From: Siderastrea siderea | Lineage: Eukaryota > Cnidaria > Anthozoa > Scleractinia > Rhizangiidae | Assembly: GCA_964030785.1 (NCBI GenBank) | Contig: OZ034979.1 | Span: 11,324,883 to 11,388,882 of the forward strand | DNA length: 64,000 bases | Direction: 5' to 3' | In this document: piece by piece, positions 51,421 through 64,000 of the stretch | Numbering within the stretch: the first letter of the stretch is position 1 | How the letters are laid out: every line of letters begins with the position of its first letter | Program-made: the position numbers and the translations under genes | Notes under the pieces: model-generated | Seen by the model: only the letters and a program-made list of their open reading frames with translations | What the model was told of the DNA's origin: nothing | Database searches by the model: none

Positions 51421-52859
51421 TTCTAGTTAAAGACCATGTCCAATGTGCTTGCATTTAAACCTTAGCTGTTAGAAAGCTAAATAAGAGTAATCTTGATGTA
51501 TTTTTAAAATGGGACATTTGAACTAATTAGTTTTATTATTCATGTCTATCTTCAGGACTGAAACCCGAAGAAATTCGTGGAGTCTAGAGAAGAACAATGG
51601 ATGCATGTAAAAGAACAACATGGAATGGACAAATCAGGAGGAGAACTCGGCAAAGATAAGAACCGCTTTAATAACATTGCTTTAGTAAGAATGGTGGCTG
51701 AGCAAATTTTGAAGTTTGTATTAGCAACAAAAGCATTCATTTTGAAGAAATGCACATTGATCTTGCTGTTGGGAGATGTTGAGGTGAATTTATCTCGCAG
51801 AAGTGTGCTGATCTAGTCGACAATTTTCTGAATGTACTCGCTAAATTGACTTGAACTGGATGGGAGATAAAGAAGTGTATTCGTCTGATATAAGTGCGTA
51901 ATGATCTCCCTGTTAATTGTCTGAAGCTATATCTAAATTTCCATGGAACACGAACAGGGGTAAAGTGTAATTTGTGAAAATTTTCAATCTCAGCCACCAT
52001 TCAAACGTTGAGCGATCCGCAGATTTTTGATGATTCAGTTTTCGGCTGTCTTTGAATTCCTGCATTTCATTTTTCAATTAAAAATGCCACAACAAATTTA
52101 TTCTTGCCGTCTTGATGTTATTTGGTTGTATATTGAATCTTTTCGGCCAATGCAAAAACTTTTGTAGTATTCATCGCTCAACGTGTAGATAGGTATAAAC
52201 ATTGTATTTATGACAAGCCGATGTGGTGAAAAGTTTGGGAATTTTAAGTTGGCACTTACCGGTTTATCAGAACAAATAAACCACGAATTGCAACTTTGCT
52301 GACATCAACCTAACGTTCCTTGGAACGTCAAGTTCAGCGGTAAAAATTCAATTTCACACGGAAGTACAGCCGCTGATCTTCTGTTTAAAATCAGCAAGAA
52401 AGCACAAAAAAATGTAGAACGCTTTCGTATCCTAAAAAAATGACAAAATGCAATTAGTAACGAATAGTGTCCTATTGTCTGGTGTATTTTCGCACGTTTT
52501 GTGAATTAATTGTTAGAACTAATATAAACAAGCCAGAAAAAGTAGACAAGAAATAAACCACTTACAAGATGATTTGAATGTAGTTACGGCCACTAAAGTA
52601 ATCCAAATTCTTAATTTTCATCATTTTGTTAACTTGTCGAACCAAATTGCTACGAACTGAAAATGAAAGTAATATTTTTCGTGCTCTGCAATTTGCTCGG
52701 ATCACATCTTAACACGAGCCAGTCAGTTTTTCCAGTGTTATTTCAGATCATCAACTGGAAAATTTGAATTTTATGTTACCAAATTTCATTTGGCACCCAG
52801 TATCAAATAAAACTGTTACTCAATGGCTTTCATTTGGGATTTCATTCACGCATGACAAA
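51421..52859. other. host intergenic DNA
   Basis: No supportable gene. A possible exon-like stretch follows CTTCAG at about 51555, and a similar GGACTGAAA start follows TTTCAG at 50260, but no consistent frame links them. Confidence 0.35.
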
Positions 52860-53640
52860 GTTATGACTACCTTTACCAACATCACAGGAAAGTACTGCTA
52901 AGAGCTTTCATTTGAATGGTCACATTTAAAGCCAGTTCCATCCACAACCTCAAAAGTTAGAACCACCTTACACACCACAGAAAAGTACTGCTCAGTAGTT
53001 CTCATTTGAATGGTCACACTTTAGGATTTCATCCACAGACTCAAAAGTTAGAACCACCTTACACAGCATAATAAACAGCACCACAGGAAAGTACTGCTCA
53101 CACTTTGGGATTTCATCCACAAACTCAAAAGTTAGAACCATCTTCACAGCATAATAAACAGCACCAAGTAAAGCACTTCACAAAAGCTTTTGTTCTAGAA
53201 TTTCATCCACTGACTTGAAAGATACCACCGCTTCTGAACTGCGTCACAAGAAATTAAAGCTTGCTCAAAGGCCCTCATTTCATCCCCGGACTCAAGCGTA
53301 AGACCCACCGTTTACAGCACAATAAACTGCGTCACAAGAAAGTGAAGGATGCTCAGTAGCTTTCATTTGAATAAACCCACGGAGATTTCATCCACAGACT
53401 CAGAAGTGAGAACCACCTTGTACTGCATAATAAACGGATCACAACAAATTACTGCAAAATCTTTCATATGAATGAGTCTCTTGAATGGTCGATGTTTAGG
53501 ATTTCACCCACAGCGTGACAAACAGCACCACAGGAAAACACTACTCGATAGCACTGGTTTGAACGATCACGTTCTGTGATTTTATCCACAGACTCAAAGG
53601 TAAAACCATCTTAAATTACCCTAAAACTGGAGTTGAAAGG
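52860..53640. repeat. degenerate ~100-bp tandem array
   Basis: Seven or more imperfect units containing TTTCATCCACAGACTCAAAA, GTTAGAACCACCTTACACAG, CATAATAAACAGCACCACAG and AAAGTACTGCTCA, with variable deletions. Non-coding minisatellite. Confidence 0.75.
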
Positions 53641-56600
53641 ATAAAACAAAGATCGGCTTAGTGCAAGTGATTTACACTGAACTGTGTGACATCATAGACT
53701 GTCAGTGCCTTCCTAAAAATGTCCACGCAATCACCACATCGACTGATTCATTTCCAGTACACAAGAGAGCAAAGGTATTATCATTCAAGTTGGGAACTAA
53801 GTTAATAAATCCATTGAAAACTATCGTAGATCATAACTTTTTTAAAAACTTTCTTCAGTTTCATATTGGTATATTGGATACAAAACGAATAGTAATAAGG
53901 AAACGAAACTCCAGGAAAAATGCTTATGTTCTCTTGTCTTTCTTGGGAGTTGAGTTTATAAAACCCTGATGTCTGGTTCAGAGGGATGTTGGTGCTAAGG
54001 GCGATCGATGTTGACCAGTTATACAGACCAGAAACTAAGAGGCTTTTTGTTATTGCCGAAAGGACGATTAATCCGCCTTTTTCAGTGTTTGGTAGAACAG
54101 TTTTCTTCGTCAAATTCAGCAAAGTCCTAGATTTTGAAAAAATGCTTCAGCAGACTCTAAATTATATATTTTGTCACACAGTTGTACATGACCTGGTTGC
54201 CGTTTCAATTTTTTGTCATCAAAATAACAAGAAAAAATAAACTATTATTTATCCAACAAACTTCAAGATATTGAAACAAATTAACAGAGGTTTAATTGCA
54301 TCTTTTTTACCCAAACATCTTGCTTATGGTGACGATTAAAATTGTCAGAAAAGTATCCGTCATTGCTTTGTTTATCGCAATAAAGTTCAGGTTTTGAAAA
54401 AAATTCCTAGCAAATAAACCGAGATGTTTTTGTTGCACAGGCATCCTGTTTATCGTTACCGTTTTAAAATGTTAGAAAAAAATCCCTACAAACTCGTACT
54501 GTTTTTGAAACAAAACAACTATTAAGTGGGCATGTTTTGCCCAAAAACGATAATGACGACATGCAACATTGTGTTTAGTTCTTATCACTGTTTTTCATTG
54601 AATTGCATAAAACCAGGTGTGAAACTTGCATCTTGATTTTGAAACGGCATCTTCCGAGTGAAATTTTATTTTGTATTGCGTATTTGCAAAGGGCAATTTA
54701 CACACAAAAATATCGAGGAAAAAAAGCATTGTTGCGAACTTGTACTGATTTTGAAACAAAACAACTATTTAGTCGGCATGTTTTGCCCAAAGCGATAATG
54801 ACATGCAATATTGTGTTCAGTTCTTACATGTATCTCTGTTTTTCTTTGTTTTGCAAATTGCAACTTGATTTTGAGATATCAAAACATCGGTTCAAACGGC
54901 ATCTTGCGAATTAAATTTTATTTTGTATTATGTATTTGTACATGCCAATTTACACACCAAAAAAATCAGGCAAAAGAACAGAGCTATGGCGATTTAAATT
55001 CGAAAGATTAAATATATAACATCGACTTTCCGTTTTAGCACGTCTACGTCGATTGAGAAATTCTGGGTTTGTGATGGCGACCATTTCATTTCACACAGCG
55101 AAGAACTTGAGATCACATATAACAGTTGCTGCCTGTACCAAATTTACTTTTTGACAGTAGAGGGTTCGATAAAAAAGCAATTTTTCATTTTGTTTCGTGT
55201 TCAATGTGGTCTGTATAACCTAGAAATAAAAATAAACGCTTTCAATCGATCTCTTCGTTGGTGATTTTAGAAATTTTCAATCGACAAAACGACGCGCGTT
55301 TAGGGAAAGGCTTTGAAACACTGAGTTTCTTCCAAGGACCAGACATTGGGTTTACTAGCTCTTACATGTAACTATAGTTATTTTGTTGGAGGAGAAGACT
55401 TTTTCTGCTGGCAATCGATGTAGCACAGGATGAAATATTTTAGTTCAAAGTTTCACAGCCAAACTAAACTAGGATAAACATGGAGCCAATTATCTGCTAT
55501 TAACTTCTAAATTTTACCACTTGCTCCAAACCTAAGCAAATGCTCGTTACTTTTGGTTACAAACAAAATTCTTAGGTCACACAAGTTTGTTTTTTTCCTG
55601 TGCTTCAAAAATTTGATCGTCAGAAAAGTCTTGTTATTATAAGCAACATTGCAAGCTATAAATGATCCAAAATTAGAGACGTTTGATCTATCTTGTATTT
55701 TGTTTATCCAAAACTTATATAGTACGTTATTCTGTTGCATAAGATTTTCCACAAAGATTTCTTAGCTTGCAATGTTGCTTGTAATATCCTCCACATACAG
55801 CATCTCGTGCAATCATTCATTTAATCTGTTTATTTGTGATACTTTTCTTACACTCGACTTAACCAAAATGCGCTCGATTTTCTTGCACGAGATGGTGTAC
55901 GTTCTTTTGGCGAGTTTAAATTTGTCGAGGATACTCTGAAGATTTTTTGCGATCAAAAAAATTTTCAAAGGGTGTCCCGCTAAATTTTTTGCAAAAATTG
56001 TTGCCAGGGGAAACGCTGTGCAAATTTTTCCAAATTTTCCCGCCAAAAGACTTAGTATATATAGGAAGAAAAATTGTCACACCTTTTCATTAGTTAAATG
56101 ATTTTGACTTAACTAATTAACTTATTGAAAAAGCATTGTAAAGATAAATAATGTATTAAGAGAGAGAGAATAAAGAAGACAATAACGTTGAAACAACTGT
56201 TTGAACTTTTTATTGTTGTCGATTTCTATTTATTTACAAGCTATTTAAAATATAAATTAAAAAAAATACGGTGCATGCGTATTTTGGGCGCCCGTATTTT
56301 TTCCAAGTCTTTTGGCGGGAAAATTGTAGAATTTTCAGACAGATGTTAACTACAAGGAATAAAATTAAAAAAACGGCGCATGCGTATTTTGGCGGGAAAA
56401 TTGGAGCAAATTGAACGGCGGTTACCATGGCAACAGTTAAGGCAAAACAATTTGCATATAGTTGGGAGCATAAATAATAGAACGACAACACTTTGTGTTC
56501 AAAATGCTTTAATAAACAGTAGCCAAATAAAATGAACTTGTTCGTGAAAGAGACTGCTGAAAAGCCTACTCTGGAATTTGATTTCGCCAGTTAACCTGCA

Positions 56601-57332
56601 TGTCTTTTACAAAACATTCTCGGAGAAAAAAGAAATGCGGTAGATTACGGTACAATTGGCTTACGACTGCTGCATACTGGAAAACCTCACGAAAATCGTA
56701 ACCATAAACGATGCAAAGTAAAAAATTGTGTATGATTTGGCATTTCGCGAGCTAAACTGTAGCATGCTACAGTTCAAAGCAAATGTAGTACCGTGTAAAT
56801 TTGCCCCTGTTTTTTTTTATGACACAGTGCAACGCAGATACAGCTAACGTGATTAATGACAAAAGCTAACGCAAAGAAACCTGTGACAAAATGTTAAAAT
56901 TTAAAGTGATGATATTGCCGTAAACGTTTTGCCAAGAAATATTGTATCAGTATTCACTAATGAAATCTAGCAAACTTGTGAATGGCTTGTTGATTTTGTT
57001 GAGAAAACGCATGGCAAAGAGCCCCACGTTTTCGCAGTTTCATTGAGAAATTACTTAACCTTATAAAATTCTTACGGTGGACTAACCCGAAGAGGTTGCC
57101 TATTTACCGAGTTAGGATTTCGAGTTGGATTTCGAGTTAGGATTTCGAGTTGGATTTTCGAGTTAGGATTTCGAGTTGGATTTTCGAGTTGGATTTCGAG
57201 TTAGGATTTTTTTTGGAGGTTTTTTTTGGCGGGATTTTTTTGGCGCTTTTTTTTTTGGCGAGGTTCCAATACATTTTGAGTGGTTTTACACAACGTACTT
57301 TGTCACTGGTGTTGCACGTTTTCGCTGTTAAG
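53641..57332. other. host intergenic DNA upstream of transposase-like gene
   Basis: No supportable gene. Two related AT-rich blocks (about 54470-54560 and 54720-54800, sharing CTTGTACTG..TTTTGAAACAAAACAAC) suggest an old duplication. GGCGGGAAAATT-type motifs recur at 56030-56410. 57109-57207 is a tandem of GAGTTGGATTTC/GAGTTAGGATTTC units just before the gene start. Confidence 0.4.
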
Positions 57333-58171
57333 ATGGAGGAGGAGGAGAATGTCAGACCGGTAAGGGCAATCTTGTTTAATCTGTCTTAGTATTGCTTGTG
57401 TAATTGTATGTTTTTACTGAAAACAATAGCTGGCACTTCAATGATTGCTTTTAGTTATGAATTATTCATTAACTTTCGGTTGTCTTTTCATTTGCAAGCC
57501 AAATCGGCCGGGGTTTTTTAAAAGCATGAAGATAAACTCCATTAAAATCTTTCAAGAGAATTATACACCAGACCAAAGCTATATGTGATCCCAGAAATGT
57601 TTTCAAAAGCACATGATATATCCAGGACTGAGTGGAAGTGCCAAATATAGAAAGGCAGATTAGAAATATTTTCAGTATTTATGCGCGGAGTCAATGTAAT
57701 GAAGGGTATAAAATTATCTCAGGTCCAACCAGAGTGACAGTAAAGAGTAAAAAAAGATATGATCCCTATTCCCTGATTAAAAATATTGCTTGTTCAATAT
57801 TCTTAGTAGTTGCAGACATCCTACAGATCAGCCGTTTTTTTTTTACAGATAGTCATCGATTTAACATCAAGCCCCATCATCGATTACTCGAAGAAAGAAG
57901 ACGAGGTTGGTTTCTTTTGTTCACTTTTCCAATCGCACACACAGGCTGTTTTATTGGCATTTAAGTAGTAGATGGTTTAGTGACCAGTTCAAATTGCCAA
58001 CAAAAGGCATAAAAAAAGTTTGCATTTTTTTAACTTCATTTAGTACTTTCAGAAATTTATGGAGCCATTTATAAGCAAACAGAGTTGTCAACCATGCTTC
58101 ATTCATACCCAATACATGTATGTCTAATTTAATAAGGAATAAAAAACTGAGCGGGACTTTTTAAAAAATGT

Positions 58172-58359
58172 GTAGCTCCAAAAAATATCCATACCTCCCC
58201 CACAGAAGGGATTTTTTATACGAATCCCCCACCCTCTGGAATTTCCAATTAAACTTAATACATTTCTTTAAATTTGTTGGTCTTCGAGCCTCCCCCCCCC
58301 CCCCCCAGGAATTTCCTTTCCCTTCTGTGGGAGAAGTATGGATATTTTCTGGAACCACA
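58172..58359. mobile_element. MITE in an intron of the transposase-like gene
   Basis: Inverted arms of about 40 bp: AAAATATCCATAC..CCCACAGAAGGGA at the left and TCCCTTCTGTGGGAG..GTATGGATATTTT at the right, with a run of C at 58292-58307 between them. It lies between the exons ending 57905 and starting 58450. Confidence 0.75.
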
Positions 58360-59252
58360 CAATTCACTTTCAGGAAAAGATAGAGTCTTAATTGAATGAT
58401 GAAGCTTAATGTTGTGTATCCTACCATAAAGCTTTTTTTTTTCATACAGAATGTTTTCGATTTGACCATAAGCCCTATCAAAAAAGAGCTTGATCTTCAT
58501 GTTGCCAGTGATGGTAGCATAAAGGAGGATTACAAGGTTATTTTTGTTTTTGTTGTTGTTGTACGGGCTGCTTGTACATTCTTATCTTTCATCAGTTATT
58601 TTATTTACTCTTTGAAAGTAACAATAGTGCAGTGTTAAAACAATGAATAAATAATTCCCCCCCCCCCTAGGATTTAAAGAACAGTGACAGTGATTGCAGT
58701 CTCCTGGAAACACCTAATTGGCTGCAGGATGCAAAAAAGGTCAGTATCCTCAGTTATCTGTTAATTTTTTTGTGATTTAAACTGTGGTGAATTGCATTTT
58801 TAGCTAGAAAGAGTGCAGCATGTGTGTGTATCATTATTTGATTTCCAGGTATTCTACCACTACATGTTAAACAAGGATCCAGGCAATAACAATGTTTTTT
58901 AATTATTGTCATAGCAAAATGTTAAAGAAGAGCTGCCATAGTCAGATGAGTCATCAGATGACTGCACAAATGAATGCCCAAAATGTGCAAAGGCCTTTTC
59001 AACCAGGTCTAATCTGTTAAAACACACACGGCTTGGGAGGTGCAAGGGAAACCACACAGAAGTGTGAGTAAATACAACAAGTTTAAACATCAAAGTTTTT
59101 TTCTAAAAGACACAGGGTATTAGATGTCGAGTGTTGTGGACCAGCTTTTTCCGGCTTCCACCTAAATGTTCTGGGCCCCCAACATGGACTGAAAATTGTG
59201 TGAAACTTATAAAATAATAATGAATGATAATCAAATAAAGAGTGGTAATTAT

Positions 59253-59254
<2 letters not shown>

Positions 59255-59279
<25 letters not shown>
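59255..59279. repeat. (TA)n microsatellite
   Basis: About 12 TA dinucleotides within an intron of the transposase-like gene. Confidence 0.9.
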
Positions 59280-59283
<4 letters not shown>

Positions 59284-61068
59284 CAAATGTTGATTGTCTG
59301 GCTTCATTTAAAAAATGGTTGCCCAAACTGTCTTAGTACTATTGCAACTCATTATGAAAGATAAAAGTTATTTTGTTATTTTACAGCCAGCGTCTGTCAA
59401 AGAATAGACGGCCATTGACTGAAGTGTAAGTCTAACAGAACTTATGTGTATATTTGATTCCTCCAAACCGAGCAATCTTGGTTCAAGCCCAGTATTCCTA
59501 TTTCCTTCATGCAACAGAAACTTGTACACACTCTTGCCTCATGGCCACTAAGATAGTACATGTATGTACACTAACTTTACAGATTGTACGGTCCCTTTCA
59601 TGGTGAAAGGAGGAGCTGATCGAGTATATTGTGTCAAATGACATATTTTTGCTCTAAAACTTGCAAGATTCGATCATTGTTTGCTTGGATTTGCCTACCA
59701 GAGTTTGTTTTAACCCTTTAAGCCTCAGTTTCAAAACACAAATTCTCTTTACTTATTTCCATACATTTTTCTATAGTTTTTAGCTAGAGAATTTTAAAAT
59801 GATTAATGTATTTTTCCTTAAGAGATCATTTTGTCAGTTCTCATAACCTGTTTTATTGTTAATGTAATGCTATTGTAAGGAGAAATTTGACGTTGGCACT
59901 CTTGGGGCTTTAAAGGCTAACATTTTACATTAACTTCCAGAAATGTGTTAGCTCGCCAAGATGAAGTGAAAGAAGTAGAATGTCTACCTTTTGATGTGGA
60001 TGGGGATTGCGCCTTCAAAATTACCTGCCTTAAAGAGCAAATGATGAAAGTTTCCAAAGATGGCAGGCCTTGGAAACAGTGGGTCACATCAAATAGGGGT
60101 AAGTGCTGGTTTAAATGTTACCTTGTTCCAAGATATAATCATTGTACACACTAGGTATTTGTTCCTCAGTGTCTATTTAATGTCTGCATATTAATAATTG
60201 CCATCTGATATATATTTTTTTGCATGAGATTGATTTATTAGCACCAAAAGTATCAGTTATTGATTCAGCCACATGCTTTTAGGCTGGGCTCCTTTAATTT
60301 TAAATAAATGTTCCATATTAATGGGACCAAAATGCTGCAATATATAATGTTACAAAGTTACCTTTATTGCAAAGGTGAATTCAATATTTGAGTAACTGCC
60401 GTTTTGTTGGTTACGGGCAGAGAAAGGGGACCCCTAGAAGAAGGTGATGTAAGAAGAAAGTCATAACACCTTCAAGTGGCATATTTCCTTTATCATGATA
60501 ATAATTATTGTTCATGTCATTGCTTAAATAAGTGCCACCCTGAGTAAGTGCCGCATTTGGGACTAAAATGTTAATAAGCACCGCAGTCCCCATGCGCCGC
60601 TTCTTCGAGGGATTCCGTATAACTAAAAAAACACTACAAAGAAACTCAGAAACAGTATTAAAATGAGCAGTGAAAATTAAAGAGAAGTGATGACACTACT
60701 GGCAAAGCAATTTAAAAGGGCTGGGAAAAGACATGATGACAATCAAAACACACTTGTTACGTGAAATTTACATACAGAGGAAAAAATACTCTTAAATTCA
60801 AAGAACATACACGTCCAATTGTTAAATAAGAGCCACTTTCAAATAAGGGCCACCCTTGAATAAGAAGTGCACACTGCAGGGCGAAAAGTTAAATAAGCGC
60901 TGTGGCACTTAATTATTTAAGTAAATACATGTAAGGTATTTATTTATTTTCCCAAAACCTCTTAATCTCTTAACCGAAAAACATGATACTGATTTATTTT
61001 TTTGGGTGTCTTATTTAATTGTTTATTTCTTGTGCATAACTCTATATATCAATACTTTTTATATACAG

Positions 61069-61879
61069 CTGGATTTGATGGTGTCAGACGCGTAGCATCT
61101 TGTGATGGCACTTATAGATGCATCAATAGCAAGTGTCCATACTTGCTTTCTTACAAGAAAGAAAATAAGAAGAACTTTCAGCAGAAATCAAAGGCAGATG
61201 TTGTCTGCGGTTGTTGTGGATATTAAGTGCTATAGCTGTTCCCTGTATGGCCAAAAAAGTGTGGGAGTTTGAAAACTCAAATGTCATAGTTTACCATAGT
61301 GGCACCCACACGTGTGAAGCCAAACCTCCACTGCCTGATGCCACACTCAAAGCTGAACAGTTTTTTAAAAATAATTCAGCATCTAAGCCCAGTCAATTTC
61401 CATATGAATGTTTGAGAAGCTCTTTGCATGATGGCAAAACCATTGAAGAGGTTTACAGCGAGGCCAAAGGCCTCACTAACCTTAAAAAAATTCAGAACAT
61501 CAAGCAGAAAGTTGTCAAGGAGATAAATCCAGTGGGCCACTCCTTTGATGCTTTGGCAAAGATCAAGGAAGCCACAGACAAATATGACCCCTACCTTCTT
61601 TGGAAAGTTAAAGATGGAAGATTGGATGGAAGCACAATTGTGTTTAGAACGAGCAAAGAAAAGCTTGAAATAGCTGTACAGATGCAACTGGGGAGCCAAC
61701 ACTCTTTAGAGGAGGAGGACTGTTTCCTTGACGCTGAACACGACAGGGTAAAGGGCATGAAGACCATAAACCTCTCAGTTCTACATCCTACAATTAAAGA
61801 AATTGTGACCATTGCAAGCATGGAGTGTGAGACAGAGTCAACCGAAACCCTGTGTGACTTCTGGAAGTGTCTCAATGAG
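61069..61879 (+). pseudogene. large internal exon of the transposase-like gene
   Basis: Acceptor ATATACAG and donor GAG|GTATGT. Cys-rich start (RRVASCDGTYRCINSKCPYLLSYKK), then after a frameshift near 61205-61226 a long frame with VPCMAKKVWEFENSNVIVYHSGTHTC and a helical domain ending MECETESTETLCDFWKCLNE. It finishes on a whole codon, and the next exon begins in phase 0. Confidence 0.65.
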
Positions 61880-61939
61880 GTATGTTGTTATTCAATTTTT
61901 ATTTGTGAGTTGATTTTAAGTGGTACCATGATCAATTAG

Positions 61940-63116
61940 TCAGTTCACGCATTTAAGAATGAAAAAAAGTGGTTGGTGGAAAAGTGAAAACACTGCTCAT
62001 ATAAAAAAAAACATCTTTGCATTCAAAAGATAACAAGAAGAACTTATAGCTTGAAACTGCGCTGGTCACGTGACCAGCCTAGGGGAGCCTTGTTGGGGGA
62101 TAAAATATTGCATCCCCAGCATCCCCATTACCCGCGTCAAAAGTGTTGCGACTGACAAACAAAACGGTTAGAAAACACCTTGTGTGAAATTTCATGGTTG
62201 AGTAGTTCCATGTGCATTTAATTATTTTTCTTATTTGCTTATGCTGACCAATTTCCCACGGTCCTGAGTCGTGAAGGCAGACGATCTATTAAATAAACAG
62301 GCAGTGTTGTATCGAATTCCTGTTTAAACATAAAATTACTCATTCCAAGAATGGAATATAGAAGCAAATGATTAAATCAAATTTGAGAAAAACGCTTGCG
62401 CTGTTTTAAGCACAGTGGAGGTTTTCCCTGAGTAACGTAAACCTTACAAGTCTGGGCATGTTTGTCTCGTTAATTTTCCTTTAGATTTTTGAAATCATTT
62501 CAATAACACAGCAAGAAAAATACAGTTCTCTTGAAAATCAAACTTTTCACACTAAGCATGCTAAGTAAAGAAGAAAGGTGTAGTTAAATTTTCATTAAGT
62601 AACTCATTTATAGCTTTTAAACATTGCGTGATTCGAAACTTGGCCGAGTGGGGGTTTTGGTCTGGTCACCGACAAAACGAAAAATAAACCGCTTGCAGAG
62701 CAAGAACAACGCAGCGCAGTTAATTATTTGAACTTATGCAAATCAGCTAAGCAAAGATGCCATACATCTGAACCAATGTGTATCAGAAATGTTTGATTCT
62801 TGATTCTTGGCAATGACAGTCTACTAGGTGTGTTAAAAAATTTGAGACAATTAATTTTGTTTCCGTGGCAACATACCGGGTCTGGTCCCAGATCGCCCTG
62901 ATGTCAAGGACTTTCCTGGCTCTTCTTTTTGCTCCATTTATTATTTCTCAGTAATACATCAATTGCCTGATTTAGCAAGCTTACAGTTGTGTTAGGTAGA
63001 GTACTTGAACCAGTGTTTTAATTTTCCAGGCTGAAATTCTCTTACATTAGATACAAGTCAGAGAGGTCCATAAGAGAGTGTATTGCCATTAGCTCAAAGA
63101 ATTTTTCTCTTCATAG
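61940..63116. other. intron of the transposase-like gene
   Basis: AT-rich, with no open frame of note. CTGGTCACGTGACCAG (62062-62077) is a perfect 16-bp palindrome. The acceptor is CTTCATAG at 63109-63116. Confidence 0.55.
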
Positions 63117-64000
63117 GCACTGAGTGATTATACCGGTATACCCAACTACATTTTCGATCCGCACGGATTTGTAACAGACGAGCATGGAGGAAATCGTGAA
63201 TCCATACGACGACAACTCAAACCTGATGCAGTCAATCGCGCTTCTTCCTGTGAAATGCACTTCTACTCTTGCGCCCGTCGTCAGGAATCAGCAGATTGGA
63301 GTAATAAAGCAAAGACAGAGTTTAGGAAGCTGGTTCACGTCATCTATTCAGCTGCAACACCAGGAAGCTACCAAGCCGCTCGTCGTGCATTGCACACGTG
63401 GACAGAAAAGAAGGCTAAGCGGGGACATGCTAAGAAATGGTTTGAAGGTTTCTGGCATCCACGACGATTTCATGCATTCCGTGTATTTAAATCAAGCACC
63501 ACAGCAAACACAAATATGGCAGAGGTTGGACACGCAAGAAATGCTGTGAGGGGAGCAAGAAATGATACCTTGTCCAGAGCAGCCGAAGATCATGTAGTAG
63601 AATGTGCCTTGCTGAAAGGAAAGTTAGAACAATACGAACAGGGTAATTATGCGGGTGGCAAATGCCCCAGCCAGAAACAGAAAAATGAAATGTCTCTACG
63701 TAAGCAAGTGGATCGGGCAGGCGTTTTTGCAAAAGAATTGGCTCTGGGAATTGATTTAGACAGCTATCATGCTGAAGTGTTTGTAGACAAGAACTCCTCC
63801 CATCGAGCTAAGGCAACAACTGCCCAAGTAAGTATGACGGCAGACCCACTTGAAATGCAAAGTTCTGATGAAGATGAGTTGCAGCCATCTAAAAAGATGA
63901 AGCCAAAGTATCGCAAGCGTACTACAAGAAGCAAACAGTTTGAGCAGTCACTGAAGCTAGCTAAAAGAGCTAGACTAACACTGGATGATGTTCATGACGT
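63117..64000 (+). CDS. transposase-like large exon, truncated by the window
   Basis: Continuously open for 294 codons from the splice acceptor to the window edge, with no initiator because it is an internal exon. It begins ALSDYTGIPNYIFDPHGFVTDEHGGN, resembling the second catalytic aspartate region of Mutator-like transposases. It continues through SCEMHFYSCARR, WHPRRFHAFRVFKSSTTANTNMAEVGH and CPSQKQKNEMSLRKQVD, and ends with a basic region (KKMKPKYRKRTTRSK) likely to be nuclear-targeting. No lesion is seen in this exon. Confidence 0.65.

Larger units (their letters stand above)
57333..64000 (+). pseudogene. multi-exon MULE/DDE transposase-like gene, decayed, runs off the window
   Basis: Exons that keep phase: 57333-57359 (MEEEENVRP), 57849-57905 (IVIDLTSSP), 58450-58536 (NVFDLTISPIKKE), 58671-58739, 58915-59063 (C2HC finger ECPKCAKAFSTRSNLLKHT), 59387-59425, 59941-60098, 61069-61879, 63117-64000+. 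All have GT-AG borders. The early exons resemble SUMO-interaction motifs. The middle exons (SCDGTYRCINSKCPY; VPCMAKKVWEF; YHSGTHTC) and FDPHGFVTDEHGGN later look like a Mutator-like transposase (from memory). Lesions: a TAG at 58939-58941 in the finger exon and a frameshift near 61205-61226. Domesticated host gene or old transposon copy are both possible. Confidence 0.6.

Overview
The window is animal nuclear DNA, most likely from an anthozoan cnidarian (coral or anemone). That host call is an inference: it rests on spliceosomal introns, AT-rich intergenic DNA full of foldback/MITE repeats, LINE remnants, and the style of the transposon proteins. The centrepiece is a complete 22,017-bp Polinton/Maverick (adintovirus-like) element at 23467-45483. 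It has 281-bp terminal inverted repeats that begin AGTAGT and differ at one visible position, and it is flanked by a perfect 6-bp target duplication, CTACAA. By eye it is clearly more GC-rich than its surroundings.

Element layout. On the minus strand, a protein-primed family-B DNA polymerase (24042-28204) is broken by one frameshift between polymerase motifs B and C. Diverging from it on the plus strand is a putative regulator in two overlapping frames (28598-29813). A long minus-strand block (30115-41881) is virion-like: a parvovirus-type phospholipase A2 protein, several small basic or core-like proteins, a two-TM SLATT-like protein, a Gly-rich protein, the packaging ATPase, an adenovirus-type maturation protease, the double-jelly-roll major capsid protein, a pX-like protein, two tandem paralogous minor-capsid/penton-like proteins, a chromodomain integrase, a small unknown protein and a GRF zinc-finger protein. 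A tRNA-like gene with A box, B box and T8 terminator lies between protease and ATPase. On the plus strand at 42094-42992 are a small protein and a SLOG-superfamily nucleotide-binding-like protein. A helical minus-strand protein, an orphan TATA promoter and rearranged polymerase-tail fragments occupy the right end. Many genes have their own TATA-like box roughly 35-60 bp before the ATG, as in a DNA virus.

The most interesting combination is the SLOG-like and SLATT-like proteins in one eukaryotic virus-like element. In bacteria these two families are linked in nucleotide-signal conflict systems. The SLOG protein also looks circularly permuted.

Flanks. Left (1-23460): a pair of paralogous eight-cysteine secreted-peptide genes (5720-5973 minus, partial; 19482-21280 plus, two exons with a MITE in the intron), an inverted-repeat complex at 9.4-17.6 kb containing two nested foldback elements, and a 95-bp perfect palindrome at 23099-23193. 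Right (45490-64000): a 72-bp minisatellite, a 1.7-kb palindromic element, a 5'-truncated LINE, a degenerate ~100-bp repeat array, and a multi-exon transposase-like gene (57333 to beyond 64000) with SUMO-interaction-like exons and a zinc finger, carrying one stop codon and one frameshift.
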